From Leptospira sp. 96542 (lineage in GTDB: Bacteria > Spirochaetota > Leptospiria > Leptospirales > Leptospiraceae): 20,779 nucleotides of DNA. The notes beneath the pieces are model-generated. The model did no database searches, was not told the DNA's origin, and worked only from the letters and a program-made list of their open reading frames with translations. A program made the position numbers and the translations under genes. Each line of letters begins with the position of its first letter. Position 1 is the stretch's first letter. Of this stretch, positions 6,049-12,992 are shown piece by piece. The DNA is taken from assembly GCA_029310945.1 (NCBI GenBank), contig JARJFC010000054.1, positions 1-20,779 of the forward strand, in the 5' to 3' direction.

Positions 6049-6540
6049 TTGATTATAATCGCAGACTCCTCGCCTCTAATATCACTAGCAATCATTCACA
6101 AACTTCATCTATTAAAGGACATTTTCCAGGAAATTATCGTTCCTAATTCTGTTTTCGAAGAAATTATTAAATCAGAAAGAAAATATAGTTCTCAGCTTGA
6201 TGAATGGAGTAAACCGTTCGTTAAAAAATGCAATAATATCGAAGCATTCAATGCTTATAGAATTTCACTCGGAAAAGGTGAATCGGAAGCAATTGTCTTA
6301 TCAAAGGAAAATAGAAACAGTATTCTATTGCTTGATGACAAAAAAGCTAGGAAAGTAGCAAAATATGAAAATCTTAAAGTGATTGGAACGATAGGAATTC
6401 TTATCTCGGCTAAGGAAAAAGGATTAATCTCAGAAATAAATAGTTCTCTTAAACTTTTAGAAGAAAATGACATTCATCTTTCAAAGTCTTTAATAAGAAA
6501 GGCTTTAGAAATGACTGGTGAAGGAAGCGACTCCGCATAA
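6049..6540 (+). CDS. DUF3368 PIN-like toxin with broken antitoxin
   Basis: The 163-residue protein is a close paralogue of the toxin at 773-1249, with IIIADSSPLISLA at the start, GKGESEAIVLSKE, LLLDDKKARKVAK, and GTIGILISAKEKGL all conserved. The start is again TTG, 6 bp after the antitoxin stop. Because the upstream antitoxin lacks its N-terminal half and its promoter, the toxin may be poorly transcribed or dependent on antitoxin from the cassette at 511-765. The tail GSDSA is encoded by the start of attC-like site 8 and the TAA stop belongs to its R'' box, extending this copy by five residues relative to the paralogue. Confidence 0.8.
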   Translation: MIIIADSSPLISLAIIHKLHLLKDIFQEIIVPNSVFEEIIKSERKYSSQLDEWSKPFVKKCNNIEAFNAYRISLGKGESEAIVLSKENRNSILLLDDKKARKVAKYENLKVIGTIGILISAKEKGLISEINSSLKLLEENDIHLSKSLIRKALEMTGEGSDSA

Positions 6541-6698
6541 CAGCGCCTTATCAGGTCGCTTCGGGACTTGCGCCCTCGCTCCGGCTTCGCCACATTCCTC
6601 TTCTGTCACTCGCTTGCATACGCAAGCTACGTGCCAGTCCCTAACGTCCCGTTCGGGACTCAGGGTCGAGGAACGTCGTTAAGTCTAGTTCGTTATGC
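6535..6698 (+). repeat. attC-like site 8
   Basis: R'' GCATAAC is at 6535-6541 and includes the stop of the DUF3368 gene. R' GTTATGC is at 6692-6698. Inner stem class ATTCCTC/GAGGAAC; hairpin GTCCCGttCGGGAC. Confidence 0.85.
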
Positions 6699-6814
6699 GA
6701 AATGACCTAAATGTGTGCGACCCAGGAGGAGGATTTAGAAAGAAATATTTGATGAGGATGCCCAGATTTATTAAATTTCATGGTCATTCTGACAAGAAGC
6801 TAAAGATTCTTTGC

Positions 6815-6850
6815 TTGACTTATGCATAGATTCTCTTAATCTTATGCATA
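6815..6850 (+). promoter_or_regulatory. vapB: Promoter and operator of a VapBC cassette
   Basis: TTGACT is at 6815-6820 and a weak -10 (AATCTT) at 6838-6843, 17 bp apart. Two copies of the palindrome TTATGCATA flank the -10, together forming the inverted repeat CTTATGCATA...TATGCATAAG at 6819-6852. This is a good antitoxin-binding site. The ATG at 6853 is about 3 nt past the predicted transcription start. Confidence 0.65.
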
Positions 6851-6852
6851 AG

Positions 6853-7044
6853 ATGAGAACTACAATTGATATTCCGGAAGATTTGGTTTTAGAAGCAATG
6901 AAACTTACCCATATGAAGACCAAAACTGATGTGATTAAGGAAGGCTTGAATACATTAATCAGAAAAGAAAAATTAAAAAGTATAAAGAAATTTAAAGGCA
7001 CAATTGATCTCGATATAAACCTAAATAATTTAAGAAAGAGATGA
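6853..7044 (+). CDS. vapB: VapB-type antitoxin
   Basis: From the ATG at 6853 this is a 63-residue VapB antitoxin. An N-terminal ribbon-helix-helix (MRTTIDIPEDLVLEAMKLTHMKTKTDVIKEGLNTLI) binds the operator, and a C-terminal extension (KFKGTIDLDINLNNLRKR) is expected to fill the toxin active site. An in-frame ATG at 6811 would add residues encoded by the promoter and operator, so the 6853 start is preferred; 6844 is a second option. The stop overlaps the toxin ATG by 4 bp. Confidence 0.85.
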   Translation: MRTTIDIPEDLVLEAMKLTHMKTKTDVIKEGLNTLIRKEKLKSIKKFKGTIDLDINLNNLRKR

Positions 7045-7430
7045 ATCAGATTATATTGGATTCTTCAGTTTGGATAGAATATTTTAGACATTCAGACTCT
7101 AAAATCTCCACTGAAGTTGATAAATTAATAGATTTAGGTAATATTTATACAAATGAATTAATTCTTACCGAGATTATTCCTTTCTTAAAATTAAAAAAGC
7201 AATTTCAATTAATTCAAATTATGGAATCAATTGAGTGCTTTGATATGTCTATTGATTGGTTACAGATTAAAGAAATGCAATTCATCAATTTAAAAAATGG
7301 AATAAATAAAATTGGAATTCCAGATTTACTTATTCTACAGAATACTTTACAAAATCAATGTTCATTATTTACGCTAGATAAACATTTTAAATTAATGAGC
7401 AAATTTCACAAAATTCATCTATATAATTAG
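7041..7430 (+). CDS. vapC: VapC PIN-domain ribonuclease toxin
   Basis: The 129-residue PIN-domain protein shows the expected acidic residues: LDSSVWIEYFR near the N-terminus, the glutamate in LILTEIIPFL, the aspartate in GIPDLLILQNTL, and FTLDKHFKLM near the C-terminus. VapC toxins are Mg-dependent ribonucleases that usually cut tRNA or rRNA. It overlaps the VapB-type gene by 4 bp (ATGA), consistent with translational coupling. Confidence 0.9.
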   Translation: MNQIILDSSVWIEYFRHSDSKISTEVDKLIDLGNIYTNELILTEIIPFLKLKKQFQLIQIMESIECFDMSIDWLQIKEMQFINLKNGINKIGIPDLLILQNTLQNQCSLFTLDKHFKLMSKFHKIHLYN

Positions 7431-7438
7431 GTCACTTC

Positions 7439-7601
7439 GCCTAACAGCAACTTAATGCTACGCTTCGACACAAGGCCTCGCTCGGCCTGCGGCACATAGG
7501 CTTTCTGTAACTCGCTTGCATAAGCAAGCTACGTGCCAGTCCCTAACGTCCCGTTCCGGGACTCAGGGCCAGCCTACGTCGGTTAGTCTAGTTCGTTATA
7601 C
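7439..7601 (+). repeat. attC-like site 9
   Basis: R'' is GCCTAAC (7439-7445), the classic integron core form. R' is GTTATAC (7595-7601). The R' variant pairs exactly with the R'' of site 10 (GTATAAC), not with its own R''. Inner stem class AGGCT/AGCCT; hairpin GTCCCGttcCGGGAC. Confidence 0.85.
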
Positions 7602-7629
7602 GAAAAGAAAATAAAATTTAGGAAACAAA

Positions 7630-8328
7630 ATGTTGAGAATAACTATTTTAATTTTTTCATTTATATTTACATGTCAGGAAGACAGCAAAATCAATAATTC
7701 TACTCCATCAGATTCAAATGCTGAATCTGCTACAAAACAAGAATTGGAGATAGAAAAGCAATGTGTAGGTGTAAAAAGTGGGTTAAGATTGAGATCTCAG
7801 CCGAATCTTGACGGAGAAAAAATAGACTTAATTCCGTATCAATCTATTGTATCAGTACTCAAAATTGGTGATCCCATATCAATTGATAATATTTATTCCA
7901 AATGGGCAAAAGTAGAATTTCAAGACAAAGTTGGTTGGGTATTCATAGGCTACCTAAATTGGGATTGTACAGAGTATAATTTTCCTGATGCATCTAAAAT
8001 AACTGAAGAGAATGTTTATGGTAAATTTTTGGACAACCAACATGGGGGTAACTTCAATATTTATTTTCAAGAAAACAATATATACAGAACGAGTATATTT
8101 GGAGGCTGCGATGATGGCGGATGTAATATAGAAAATGACTTTGGTGAATGGAGGGTTTTCAATAATTTAATTTATTTACGATCAAAGTCCAACCTAAAAT
8201 TAAATTCAGATTTATTTATATTTTATATTTCCAAAGACAAATCTCTTAATCCAGTTGATAGAGAACATGCAATCTTTGAGAATTATGGAACAGATATCAT
8301 TTCTGGATGGAAGCGAGATAAGAAGTAA
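7630..8328 (+). CDS. SH3-domain lipoprotein
   Basis: The 232-residue product begins with a short hydrophobic signal ending in FIFTC, with Cys15 as the probable lipid-modified residue, then a Ser/Asn-rich linker (residues 16-44). Residues 45-110 form a bacterial SH3-like domain (VKSGLRLRSQPNLDGEKI, then IYSKWAKVEFQ and KVGWVFIGYL), of a type often involved in cell-wall or peptide binding. The C-terminal 120 residues are unassigned. They contain the Cys/Gly-rich segment GGCDDGGCN and may be a small beta domain. AGGAAAC lies 4 bp before the ATG. No clear promoter is seen, so transcription may come from upstream cassettes. Confidence 0.7.
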   Translation: MLRITILIFSFIFTCQEDSKINNSTPSDSNAESATKQELEIEKQCVGVKSGLRLRSQPNLDGEKIDLIPYQSIVSVLKIGDPISIDNIYSKWAKVEFQDKVGWVFIGYLNWDCTEYNFPDASKITEENVYGKFLDNQHGGNFNIYFQENNIYRTSIFGGCDDGGCNIENDFGEWRVFNNLIYLRSKSNLKLNSDLFIFYISKDKSLNPVDREHAIFENYGTDIISGWKRDKK

Positions 8329-8343
8329 ATATATTTTCTCTTC

Positions 8344-8505
8344 GTATAACAGAGACTTAACGCTACGCTTCGGGACAAGCCCTCGCTCGGGCTACGCCAC
8401 ATTCCTCTCCGTCACGATTCTTGCTACGCAAGAATACGTGCCGACGCTAACGCCTACTCCGTAGGCTCAGCTACGAGGAACGTCGTTTAGCCTGGTTCGT
8501 TATGC
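8344..8505 (+). repeat. attC-like site 10
   Basis: R'' GTATAAC is at 8344-8350 and R' GTTATGC at 8499-8505. Inner stem class ATTCCTC/GAGGAAC. Hairpins ATTCTTGCtacGCAAGAAT and GCCTACtccGTAGGC. Confidence 0.85.
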
Positions 8506-8569
8506 GATAGTTTGGGGAGACTCTTTCCGAATATACGAAATTCTGAAAAAAATTTTCCAATTTGAATTC

Positions 8570-8598
8570 TTGACAACCCCTACTGGGTAGGGTATAAT
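8570..8598 (+). promoter_or_regulatory. Consensus promoter with operator in the spacer
   Basis: TTGACA (8570-8575), exactly 17 bp, then TATAAT (8593-8598): a perfect sigma70-type promoter. The spacer holds the palindrome CCCTAC-TGG-GTAGGG at 8578-8592, so a bound antitoxin would block polymerase. The transcription start is predicted at 8605, the first base of the TTG start codon. Confidence 0.9.
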
Positions 8599-8604
8599 TG
8601 TTTA

Positions 8605-8958
8605 TTGAAGAGATTATTTGTTCATTTACCCGATTTCGACAATTTCTGGAAGAAAGCTAAACTTGATGATCAGGAACTTTTAGAGTTTCAAACTCATCTT
8701 CTTGAGAACCCTAAATCTGGTGTTGTAATTAAAGAAACTAACGGTATTCGAAAAATTCGATGGAAGAAAATGGGATCGGGTAAAAGTTCAGGAATCAGAG
8801 TTTTCTACTTAGATGTTGAAGAATTTGAAATTCTATTTCTCATAACATTACTTGAAAAAAATGATAAAGAAAATTTAACCAAGGCACAACTTAAAATCCT
8901 AGGACAATTAACATTAGTTTTAAAAGAATCTCTTAAAAAAGGAAAAAGGAAGGTATGA
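8605..8958 (+). CDS. RelE/HigB-type toxin (COG4737-like)
   Basis: The 117-residue product resembles the RelE-fold toxins of the COG4737 group, which pair with a downstream NadS/HigA-type XRE antitoxin. Features are the N-terminal FWKKAKLDDQELLEFQTHLLENPKSG, the core GIRKIRWKKMGSGKSSGIRVFYLD, the strand EILFLITLLEKNDKENLT, and the C-terminal helix AQLKILGQLTLVLKES. These proteins cleave mRNA. Start is TTG at the predicted transcription start. The stop overlaps the antitoxin ATG by 4 bp. Confidence 0.85.
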   Translation: MKRLFVHLPDFDNFWKKAKLDDQELLEFQTHLLENPKSGVVIKETNGIRKIRWKKMGSGKSSGIRVFYLDVEEFEILFLITLLEKNDKENLTKAQLKILGQLTLVLKESLKKGKRKV

Positions 8959-9290
8959 AAAACATAGAAAATAATAAACTATTTAATAGTCTTAAAAAAG
9001 GTTTAAGCGAAGCTGTAGAATTTTCAGATGGAAAGTCCAATCTATCCCTGAAACAAACTTCGATATTTGTTCCCAAACTTCCTAATTTTAAAGGAAAAGA
9101 TATTAAAAATATCAGAACTAAATTACATCTCACTCAATCAGTTTTTGCCAATACATTAGGAGTTTCAGAAAAGACTGTTGAAGCATGGGAATCAGGAAGG
9201 AATATTCCGCAAGGCCCAGCTCAAAGAATGCTCTTTGTTTTAAAAAATAATTCTAATCCATTAGATGTCTTAGGAATAAAAGTTAGTTAA
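8955..9290 (+). CDS. XRE antitoxin (NadS/HigA-type)
   Basis: The 111-residue protein has an N-terminal toxin-binding part with ELKKG-like features (FNSLKKGLSEAVEFSDGKSNLSLKQTSI) and a helix-turn-helix in the C-terminal half: DIKNIRTKLHLTQSVFANTLGVSEKTVEAWESGRNIPQGPAQRMLFVL. This layout is that of COG2944 antitoxins, whose usual partner is the COG4737 toxin found just upstream. It has a strong ribosome binding site (AGGAAGG just before the ATG), in contrast to the leaderless TTG-started toxin. The likely operator is the palindrome at 8578-8592. Confidence 0.9.
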   Translation: MKNIENNKLFNSLKKGLSEAVEFSDGKSNLSLKQTSIFVPKLPNFKGKDIKNIRTKLHLTQSVFANTLGVSEKTVEAWESGRNIPQGPAQRMLFVLKNNSNPLDVLGIKVS

Positions 9291-9322
9291 TTAAACAAAA
9301 TTAGCTATCACCCCAAACCTTC

Positions 9323-9486
9323 GCATAACAGCGCCTTAACGCTTCGCTTCGGGACAAGCCCTCGCTCGGTCTGCGACACATAGGCTTCCTGGCACTCCCC
9401 TTGCCTGCGCAAGTGTCGTTCCAGTCCCTAACGTCCCGTTACCGGGACTCAGGGTCAGCCTACGTCGGGTAGCTGGCTCGTTATAC
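9323..9486 (+). repeat. attC-like site 11
   Basis: R'' GCATAAC is at 9323-9329; R' GTTATAC at 9480-9486, which pairs exactly with the R'' GTATAAC of site 12. Inner stem class AGGCT/AGCCT; hairpins CTTGCctgcGCAAG and GTCCCGttacCGGGAC. Confidence 0.85.
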
Positions 9487-9577
9487 GCCATTTCGTAAAA
9501 TTAACCTTAAATTGAGAAAAATTTTGGAAAATCAATAAAAGGAATGCAATTCATAAAGAAATTTAGATTCCCATTTA

Positions 9578-9605
9578 TTGACTTTTTATTTAGAATTTGA
9601 ATAAT
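9578..9605 (+). promoter_or_regulatory. Promoter of the MntA/HepT cassette
   Basis: TTGACT (9578-9583) and AATAAT (9600-9605), 16 bp apart. The predicted transcription start coincides with the ATG at 9612, supporting that start over the TTG at 9597, which would lie inside the promoter. Confidence 0.6.
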
Positions 9606-9611
9606 AAACAT

Positions 9612-9911
9612 ATGAGAGTAGAATCAAAACAAGAATTGATTGACGAATTGACCAAAATCAAACCAATTCTAAATCAAGATTTTGGAGTTTTAAAAATCGG
9701 GATTTTTGGTTCTTTTGCAAAAGGCAAAGTTAATTCAAATAGCGATGTTGACTTACTCGTTGAAATGAAATCTCCTGATTTTGATTCATTTGTTGGATTG
9801 AAAATATTTTTGGAGAAACTTTTTGAACGCAATGTGGATCTTGTTAGAAAAAGAAATCAAATTAAACCTTCATTTCTTAATAGAATTCAAAAAGATATTA
9901 TAAATGTCTGA
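9612..9911 (+). CDS. mntA: MNT-domain nucleotidyltransferase antitoxin
   Basis: From the ATG at 9612 the protein is 99 residues long. It is a minimal nucleotidyltransferase: GIFGSFAKGKVNSNSDVDLLVEM contains the GS motif and the two metal-binding aspartates DVD, and a third acidic position is expected in ERNVDLVRK. MntA-type antitoxins inactivate their HEPN partner by transferring AMP units to a tyrosine next to the active site. The HEPN gene follows with an 8-bp overlap. A TTG at 9597 would add five residues but overlaps the -10 region. Confidence 0.85.
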   Translation: MRVESKQELIDELTKIKPILNQDFGVLKIGIFGSFAKGKVNSNSDVDLLVEMKSPDFDSFVGLKIFLEKLFERNVDLVRKRNQIKPSFLNRIQKDIINV

Positions 9912-10272
9912 AGAAATCTCTGAAAGATTGGAATTTATCTTAGAATCGATTCTAATTATTGAAACTAGATTCAATAAAATTCAATTCCCTGATGATCTCA
10001 TTAATTCCCATGATGGAATTACTATTTTAGATTCAATAGCAATGAGACTACAAGCAATTGGCGAGAATGTTAAAGCCGTTGTAAAATTAGACACTCAATT
10101 TCTGAACAAATATCCAGACACAGATTGGAAAAAAATTATGAAAATGAGAGATGTGATTTCTCATCATTATGAAGGTCTTGACCACGAAATAATTTTCAGT
10201 ATTTGTAAAAACAAAATACCTGAATTAAAAATTTCAGTAAAAGAAATAGTTAATCAACTCAACGGCGTATAA
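9904..10272 (+). CDS. hepT: HEPN-domain ribonuclease toxin (HepT/DUF86)
   Basis: The 122-residue helical protein is a HepT/DUF86 HEPN toxin. The catalytic RX4HXY motif is intact as RDVISHHY, near residue 80, followed by EGLD. The tyrosine in this motif is the residue AMPylated by MntA in characterised systems. The N-terminal helices (SERLEFILESILIIETRFN) and LDSIAMRLQAIGENVKAV are typical. The protein ends with NGV, and its TAA stop is part of the R'' box of attC-like site 12 (GTA TAA C). Confidence 0.9.
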   Translation: MSEEISERLEFILESILIIETRFNKIQFPDDLINSHDGITILDSIAMRLQAIGENVKAVVKLDTQFLNKYPDTDWKKIMKMRDVISHHYEGLDHEIIFSICKNKIPELKISVKEIVNQLNGV

Positions 10273-10432
10273 CAATGCCTTATCGGTTCGCTTCGGGACT
10301 TACGCCCTCGCTCCGGCTTCGCCACATTCCTCTCCGTCACGATTCTTGCTACCGCAAGAATGCGCGCCGACGCTAACGCCTGCCTCGTCAGGCTCAGCTC
10401 CGAGGAACGTCGATAAGCCTGGTTCGTTAAGT
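10267..10432 (+). repeat. attC-like site 12
   Basis: R'' GTATAAC (10267-10273) overlaps the hepT stop. R' is the variant GTTAAGT (10426-10432). L'' CTTATCG and L' CGATAAG pair exactly. Inner stem class ATTCCTC/GAGGAAC; hairpins ATTCTTGC/GCAAGAAT and GCCTG/CAGGC. Confidence 0.85.
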
Positions 10433-10493
10433 GCAATAGCGTTAAATTTAAACTAAAAATCATAAAATTAAAGAATTATGGATGATAATTTGA

Positions 10494-10522
10494 TTGACCT
10501 ACACATGTAATTGTGTGAAAAT
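10494..10522 (+). promoter_or_regulatory. Promoter and operator of a VapBC cassette
   Basis: TTGACC (10494-10499) and GAAAAT (10517-10522) are 17 bp apart. ACACA-TGTAAT-TGTGT at 10501-10516 fills the spacer as an inverted repeat. Predicted start about 4 nt before the ATG at 10533. Confidence 0.55.
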
Positions 10523-10532
10523 TAAATCAATC

Positions 10533-10727
10533 ATGCCTACAAATCTAAACATCGATTCAAAATTACTTGATGAAGCATATTCAATTAGTGGCTTAAAAAC
10601 AAAAAGAGAAACTGTAAATACTGCACTTATTGAATTTATCAAAAAACATAAACAGAAAGAAATAATTAAGTTTTTTAATACAATTGAATATGATCCGAAA
10701 GCTGATTATAAAATGCTCAGGAAATAG
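10533..10727 (+). CDS. vapB: VapB-type antitoxin
   Basis: From the ATG at 10533 this is a 64-residue VapB antitoxin. The ribbon-helix-helix is PTNLNIDSKLLDEAYSISGLKTKRETVNTALIEFI and the toxin-binding tail is KKHKQKEIIKFFNTIEYDPKADYKMLRK. An upstream in-frame start at 10494 would translate the promoter and operator and is rejected. The PIN toxin follows after 21 bp, the widest gap among the TA pairs here. Confidence 0.85.
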   Translation: MPTNLNIDSKLLDEAYSISGLKTKRETVNTALIEFIKKHKQKEIIKFFNTIEYDPKADYKMLRK

Positions 10728-10748
10728 TCATAATTCAACTTTAATTTA

Positions 10749-11174
10749 ATGAACCTACTTATTGATACTTCTGTTTGGTCAGAAGCCCTAAGAAGGAAAA
10801 ATAAATCTGTTAACTCAGAAGATACTTTTCTTTTTCAAATAATCAAAAACGAAGAAGAAATCTTCCTAACGGGAATTATCTTACAAGAAATATTAACTGG
10901 AATTAAAAATCAGAAACTTTTCGATGAAATTAACAATCATCTTCGATTTTTTAACTTTATTAATCCGACCAATAGAGATCATATACTTGCTGCACAACTA
11001 AGAAATGATTTAGCAAAGAAAGGATTAACAGTTGCATCAATTGATGTCTTAATTGCTCAAATGGCTATTTCACACAATTTGACACTTGCGACTTATGATT
11101 CTGATTTCGAAAAAATTGCGCAAAATTCGAAACTAAAAACTATAAACTTAGAAAAATATTACAATAAAATCTAA
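10749..11174 (+). CDS. vapC: VapC PIN-domain ribonuclease toxin
   Basis: The 141-residue PIN protein contains LLIDTSVWSEALRR, the glutamate in LQEILTGI, the aspartate in ASIDVLIAQMAI, and ATYDSDFEKIA. All catalytic acidic residues are present, so an active Mg-dependent ribonuclease is likely. It starts with ATG. Its partner is the VapB-type protein at 10533-10727. Confidence 0.9.
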   Translation: MNLLIDTSVWSEALRRKNKSVNSEDTFLFQIIKNEEEIFLTGIILQEILTGIKNQKLFDEINNHLRFFNFINPTNRDHILAAQLRNDLAKKGLTVASIDVLIAQMAISHNLTLATYDSDFEKIAQNSKLKTINLEKYYNKI

Positions 11175-11187
11175 ATCACGCGACTGC

Positions 11188-11350
11188 GGCTAACAGCGGC
11201 TTACCGCTGCGCTTCGGGACTGATGCCCTCGCTTGGCCTAAAGGCACATTTCCCTTCTGGCACTCACCTTGCTTACGCAAGTCTCGTAGCCAGTCCCTAA
11301 CGCCTAAAGGCTCAGGGCCGGGAAACATCGGTAATCCTGGTTCGTTATGC
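11188..11350 (+). repeat. attC-like site 13
   Basis: R'' GGCTAAC is at 11188-11194; R' GTTATGC at 11344-11350. L'' CTTACCG pairs with L' CGGTAAT except for the last base. Inner stem class TTTCCC/GGGAAA; hairpin GCCTaaAGGC. Confidence 0.85.
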
Positions 11351-11399
11351 GAAATAATTGCAAAATTAATTAAGAGAAAATCCGATATATAGAAATAGA

Positions 11400-11427
11400 T
11401 TGACACAAACATACTTGCGCATATACT
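11400..11427 (+). promoter_or_regulatory. Promoter of an RHH/VapC cassette
   Basis: TTGACA (11400-11405) and TATACT (11422-11427) are 16 bp apart. ATACTTG is directly repeated in and after the spacer (11411-11417 and 11423-11429), a possible antitoxin site. Unlike most cassettes here, it has a leader of about 20 nt with AGAAGGAGA before the ATG at 11456. Confidence 0.75.
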
Positions 11428-11455
11428 TGGAGTAATCCGTCAGAAGGAGACTAAA

Positions 11456-11686
11456 ATGCCTCAGCTATCATTATATTTAGATCAAGATACACTCAAAAAA
11501 ATTGAATTAGCTGCGAAGAAGGAAAAAGTTTCTATATCGCAATGGGTAAAAGGAAAATTACAAAACTCTTTTGAGAAAAAATGGCCTGACAACTTTTTCC
11601 AATTGTATGGGTCTATTGACGATGATTCGTTCAATAAGCCTGATACGTTGAGTTTTAAAGATGATAGTAAGAGAGAAGAATTTTGA
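11456..11686 (+). CDS. Ribbon-helix-helix antitoxin
   Basis: The 76-residue protein starts with the RHH segment LSLYLDQDTLKKIELAAKKEKVSISQWVKGKLQNSF, followed by an acidic tail (DDDSFNKPDTLSFKDDSKREEF) that would bind the toxin. AAGGAG lies about 8 nt before the ATG, the clearest ribosome binding site among the TA genes. The stop TGA overlaps the TTG start of the toxin. Confidence 0.85.
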   Translation: MPQLSLYLDQDTLKKIELAAKKEKVSISQWVKGKLQNSFEKKWPDNFFQLYGSIDDDSFNKPDTLSFKDDSKREEF

Positions 11687-12081
11687 ACTATTTTCTAGAT
11701 ACAAACATATGTATTTACTTTCTCAAAGGAAAAAATCTTAAAATTGAAAATAATATTAAAAAACTTAACCCGAATAGAATCAAAATTCCTTCTATCGTAA
11801 AAGCAGAACTGCTACTAGGTGCACTTAAAAGCCAAAATTCAAAAAAGAACAGGGATATCGTTTTAGATTTTGTAGATCCATTTGAAATTATTGGTTTTAA
11901 TGATGTAGAATCCGAAATTTATTCTGAAATTCGCTCAAGTTTAGAATTAAAAGGTCTGCCAATTGGTCCAAACGATCTTATTATAGCTTCAATTGTATTA
12001 AATAACAATGGGATACTCGTCACAAATAACGAAAAAGAATTCTCAAGAATTCAATCTCTTAAAATAGAAAATTGGATCTAG
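11683..12081 (+). CDS. vapC: VapC PIN-domain ribonuclease toxin
   Basis: The 132-residue PIN protein has YFLDTNICIYFLKG, IVKAELLLGA, GPNDLIIASIVL, and LVTNNEKEF, which is the VapC pattern of the AbrB/RHH-paired type. The start is TTG at 11683; it is chosen because the domain begins at once and it forms a 4-bp overlap (TTGA) with the antitoxin stop. The TTG start may limit toxin output. It closely resembles the toxins at 17083-17478 and 18004-18402. Confidence 0.9.
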   Translation: MNYFLDTNICIYFLKGKNLKIENNIKKLNPNRIKIPSIVKAELLLGALKSQNSKKNRDIVLDFVDPFEIIGFNDVESEIYSEIRSSLELKGLPIGPNDLIIASIVLNNNGILVTNNEKEFSRIQSLKIENWI

Positions 12082-12097
12082 TATAAGCAATTACTTC

Positions 12098-12246
12098 GCA
12101 TAACAGCGCCTTAACGCATCGCTTCGGGTCAAGCCCTCGCTCGGCCTGCGGCACATAGGCTTCTGGCACTCCCCTTGCAGTCGCAAGTGTCGTTCCAGTC
12201 CCTAACGTCCCGTTCCGGGACTCAGGGTCAGCCTACGTCGTTATGC
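12098..12246 (+). repeat. attC-like site 14, lacking L' and its spacer
   Basis: R'' GCATAAC is at 12098-12104 and R' GTTATGC at 12240-12246. The right arm goes straight from AGCCTACGTC to GTTATGC, so the usual GGTAAGCCTGGTTC segment is missing. Such a site may recombine poorly. Inner stem AGGCT/AGCCT and hairpin GTCCCGttcCGGGAC are kept. Confidence 0.8.
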
Positions 12247-12257
12247 GACATTTCAAA

Positions 12258-12986
12258 ATGAAACATATAATAATTACAATTCTATTTCTTAATATTACAC
12301 CGATACTTCCGGAAGAAATAATAAGACTGAGAGCAAAAAATAATATCGCATATATTTATGAAGAACCAAATTTAAAATCGAAAAAAATTTCCAAAATTAA
12401 AGAAAATTTGGAATTCAGTCAGGAGTCACTCAAAATAAAAGTAGAGCAGACTCCTATTGATTTTGGGTATTGGATTCAATTGAGAAAACCAAATGGCTGG
12501 ATATTTACAAAAGAAATCATTTTTGATATTGAAAATGATGACTATTGTAATGACTCGTTAAAAATTCCATCAAAGTTGTTTCTTGAAGGTTTTGAAGTAA
12601 TTATTTTAAAAGATGGTCTTTTTCTGATTTCATCTAATGAATTAGGAAGCTCTTTTAATCAACAAGTCGGAGTCTGGAAATCAGATAAAGGCAATTTCGA
12701 AGGAATTATTTATTTCGAGGATTCAACGATCACTGATTGTTTAAATATCTGCTATGAAAACGAAGATACTTCTAATTGCAAGAAGTCTTGTGAAAAAGAG
12801 GCAAAAAAAGAGTTTGGGATTTTGTCGATTACAGCAAAGATAGATTTTCTATTAAAAATAAAACAAAGGGAAAAAATTCTTTTTTTCAAAACTATCAAAG
12901 ATATTCCGAAAAGGTTGAAATCTTTTTTTCAAAACATTCATATTGAAGAAAACAGGATATACAAAACTGAATGTATTGCTAATTGA
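12258..12986 (+). CDS. Exported SH3-like protein
   Basis: From the ATG at 12258 the product is 242 residues long. It has a signal peptide (MKHIIITILFLNITPILPEE) with probable cleavage shortly after residue 18. Residues about 20-90 look like an SH3-type repeat (IIRLRAKNNIAYIYEEPNLK, then GYWIQLRKPNGWIFTKEI). The rest is not recognised; it contains five cysteines in a cluster (DCLNICYENEDTSNCKKSC) that could form disulfides. A longer frame begins at an ATG inside the R' box (12243), but this would precede the signal with RHFK and is less likely. Neither promoter nor ribosome binding site is obvious. Confidence 0.65.
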   Translation: MKHIIITILFLNITPILPEEIIRLRAKNNIAYIYEEPNLKSKKISKIKENLEFSQESLKIKVEQTPIDFGYWIQLRKPNGWIFTKEIIFDIENDDYCNDSLKIPSKLFLEGFEVIILKDGLFLISSNELGSSFNQQVGVWKSDKGNFEGIIYFEDSTITDCLNICYENEDTSNCKKSCEKEAKKEFGILSITAKIDFLLKIKQREKILFFKTIKDIPKRLKSFFQNIHIEENRIYKTECIAN

Positions 12987-12992
12987 AACGTC

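Noticed and set aside
6699..6810. Possible gene or RNA between site 8 and the VapBC promoter
   Set aside because: GGAGGAGG at about 6726 looks like a ribosome binding site, but no supported open frame follows it. Possibly a remnant.
8255..8464. Plus-strand open frame at the end of the SH3 lipoprotein gene
   Set aside because: It overlaps the real gene in another frame and continues into attC-like site 10.
9597..9611. TTG start for MntA
   Set aside because: It overlaps the predicted -10 element. The ATG at 9612 coincides with the predicted transcription start.
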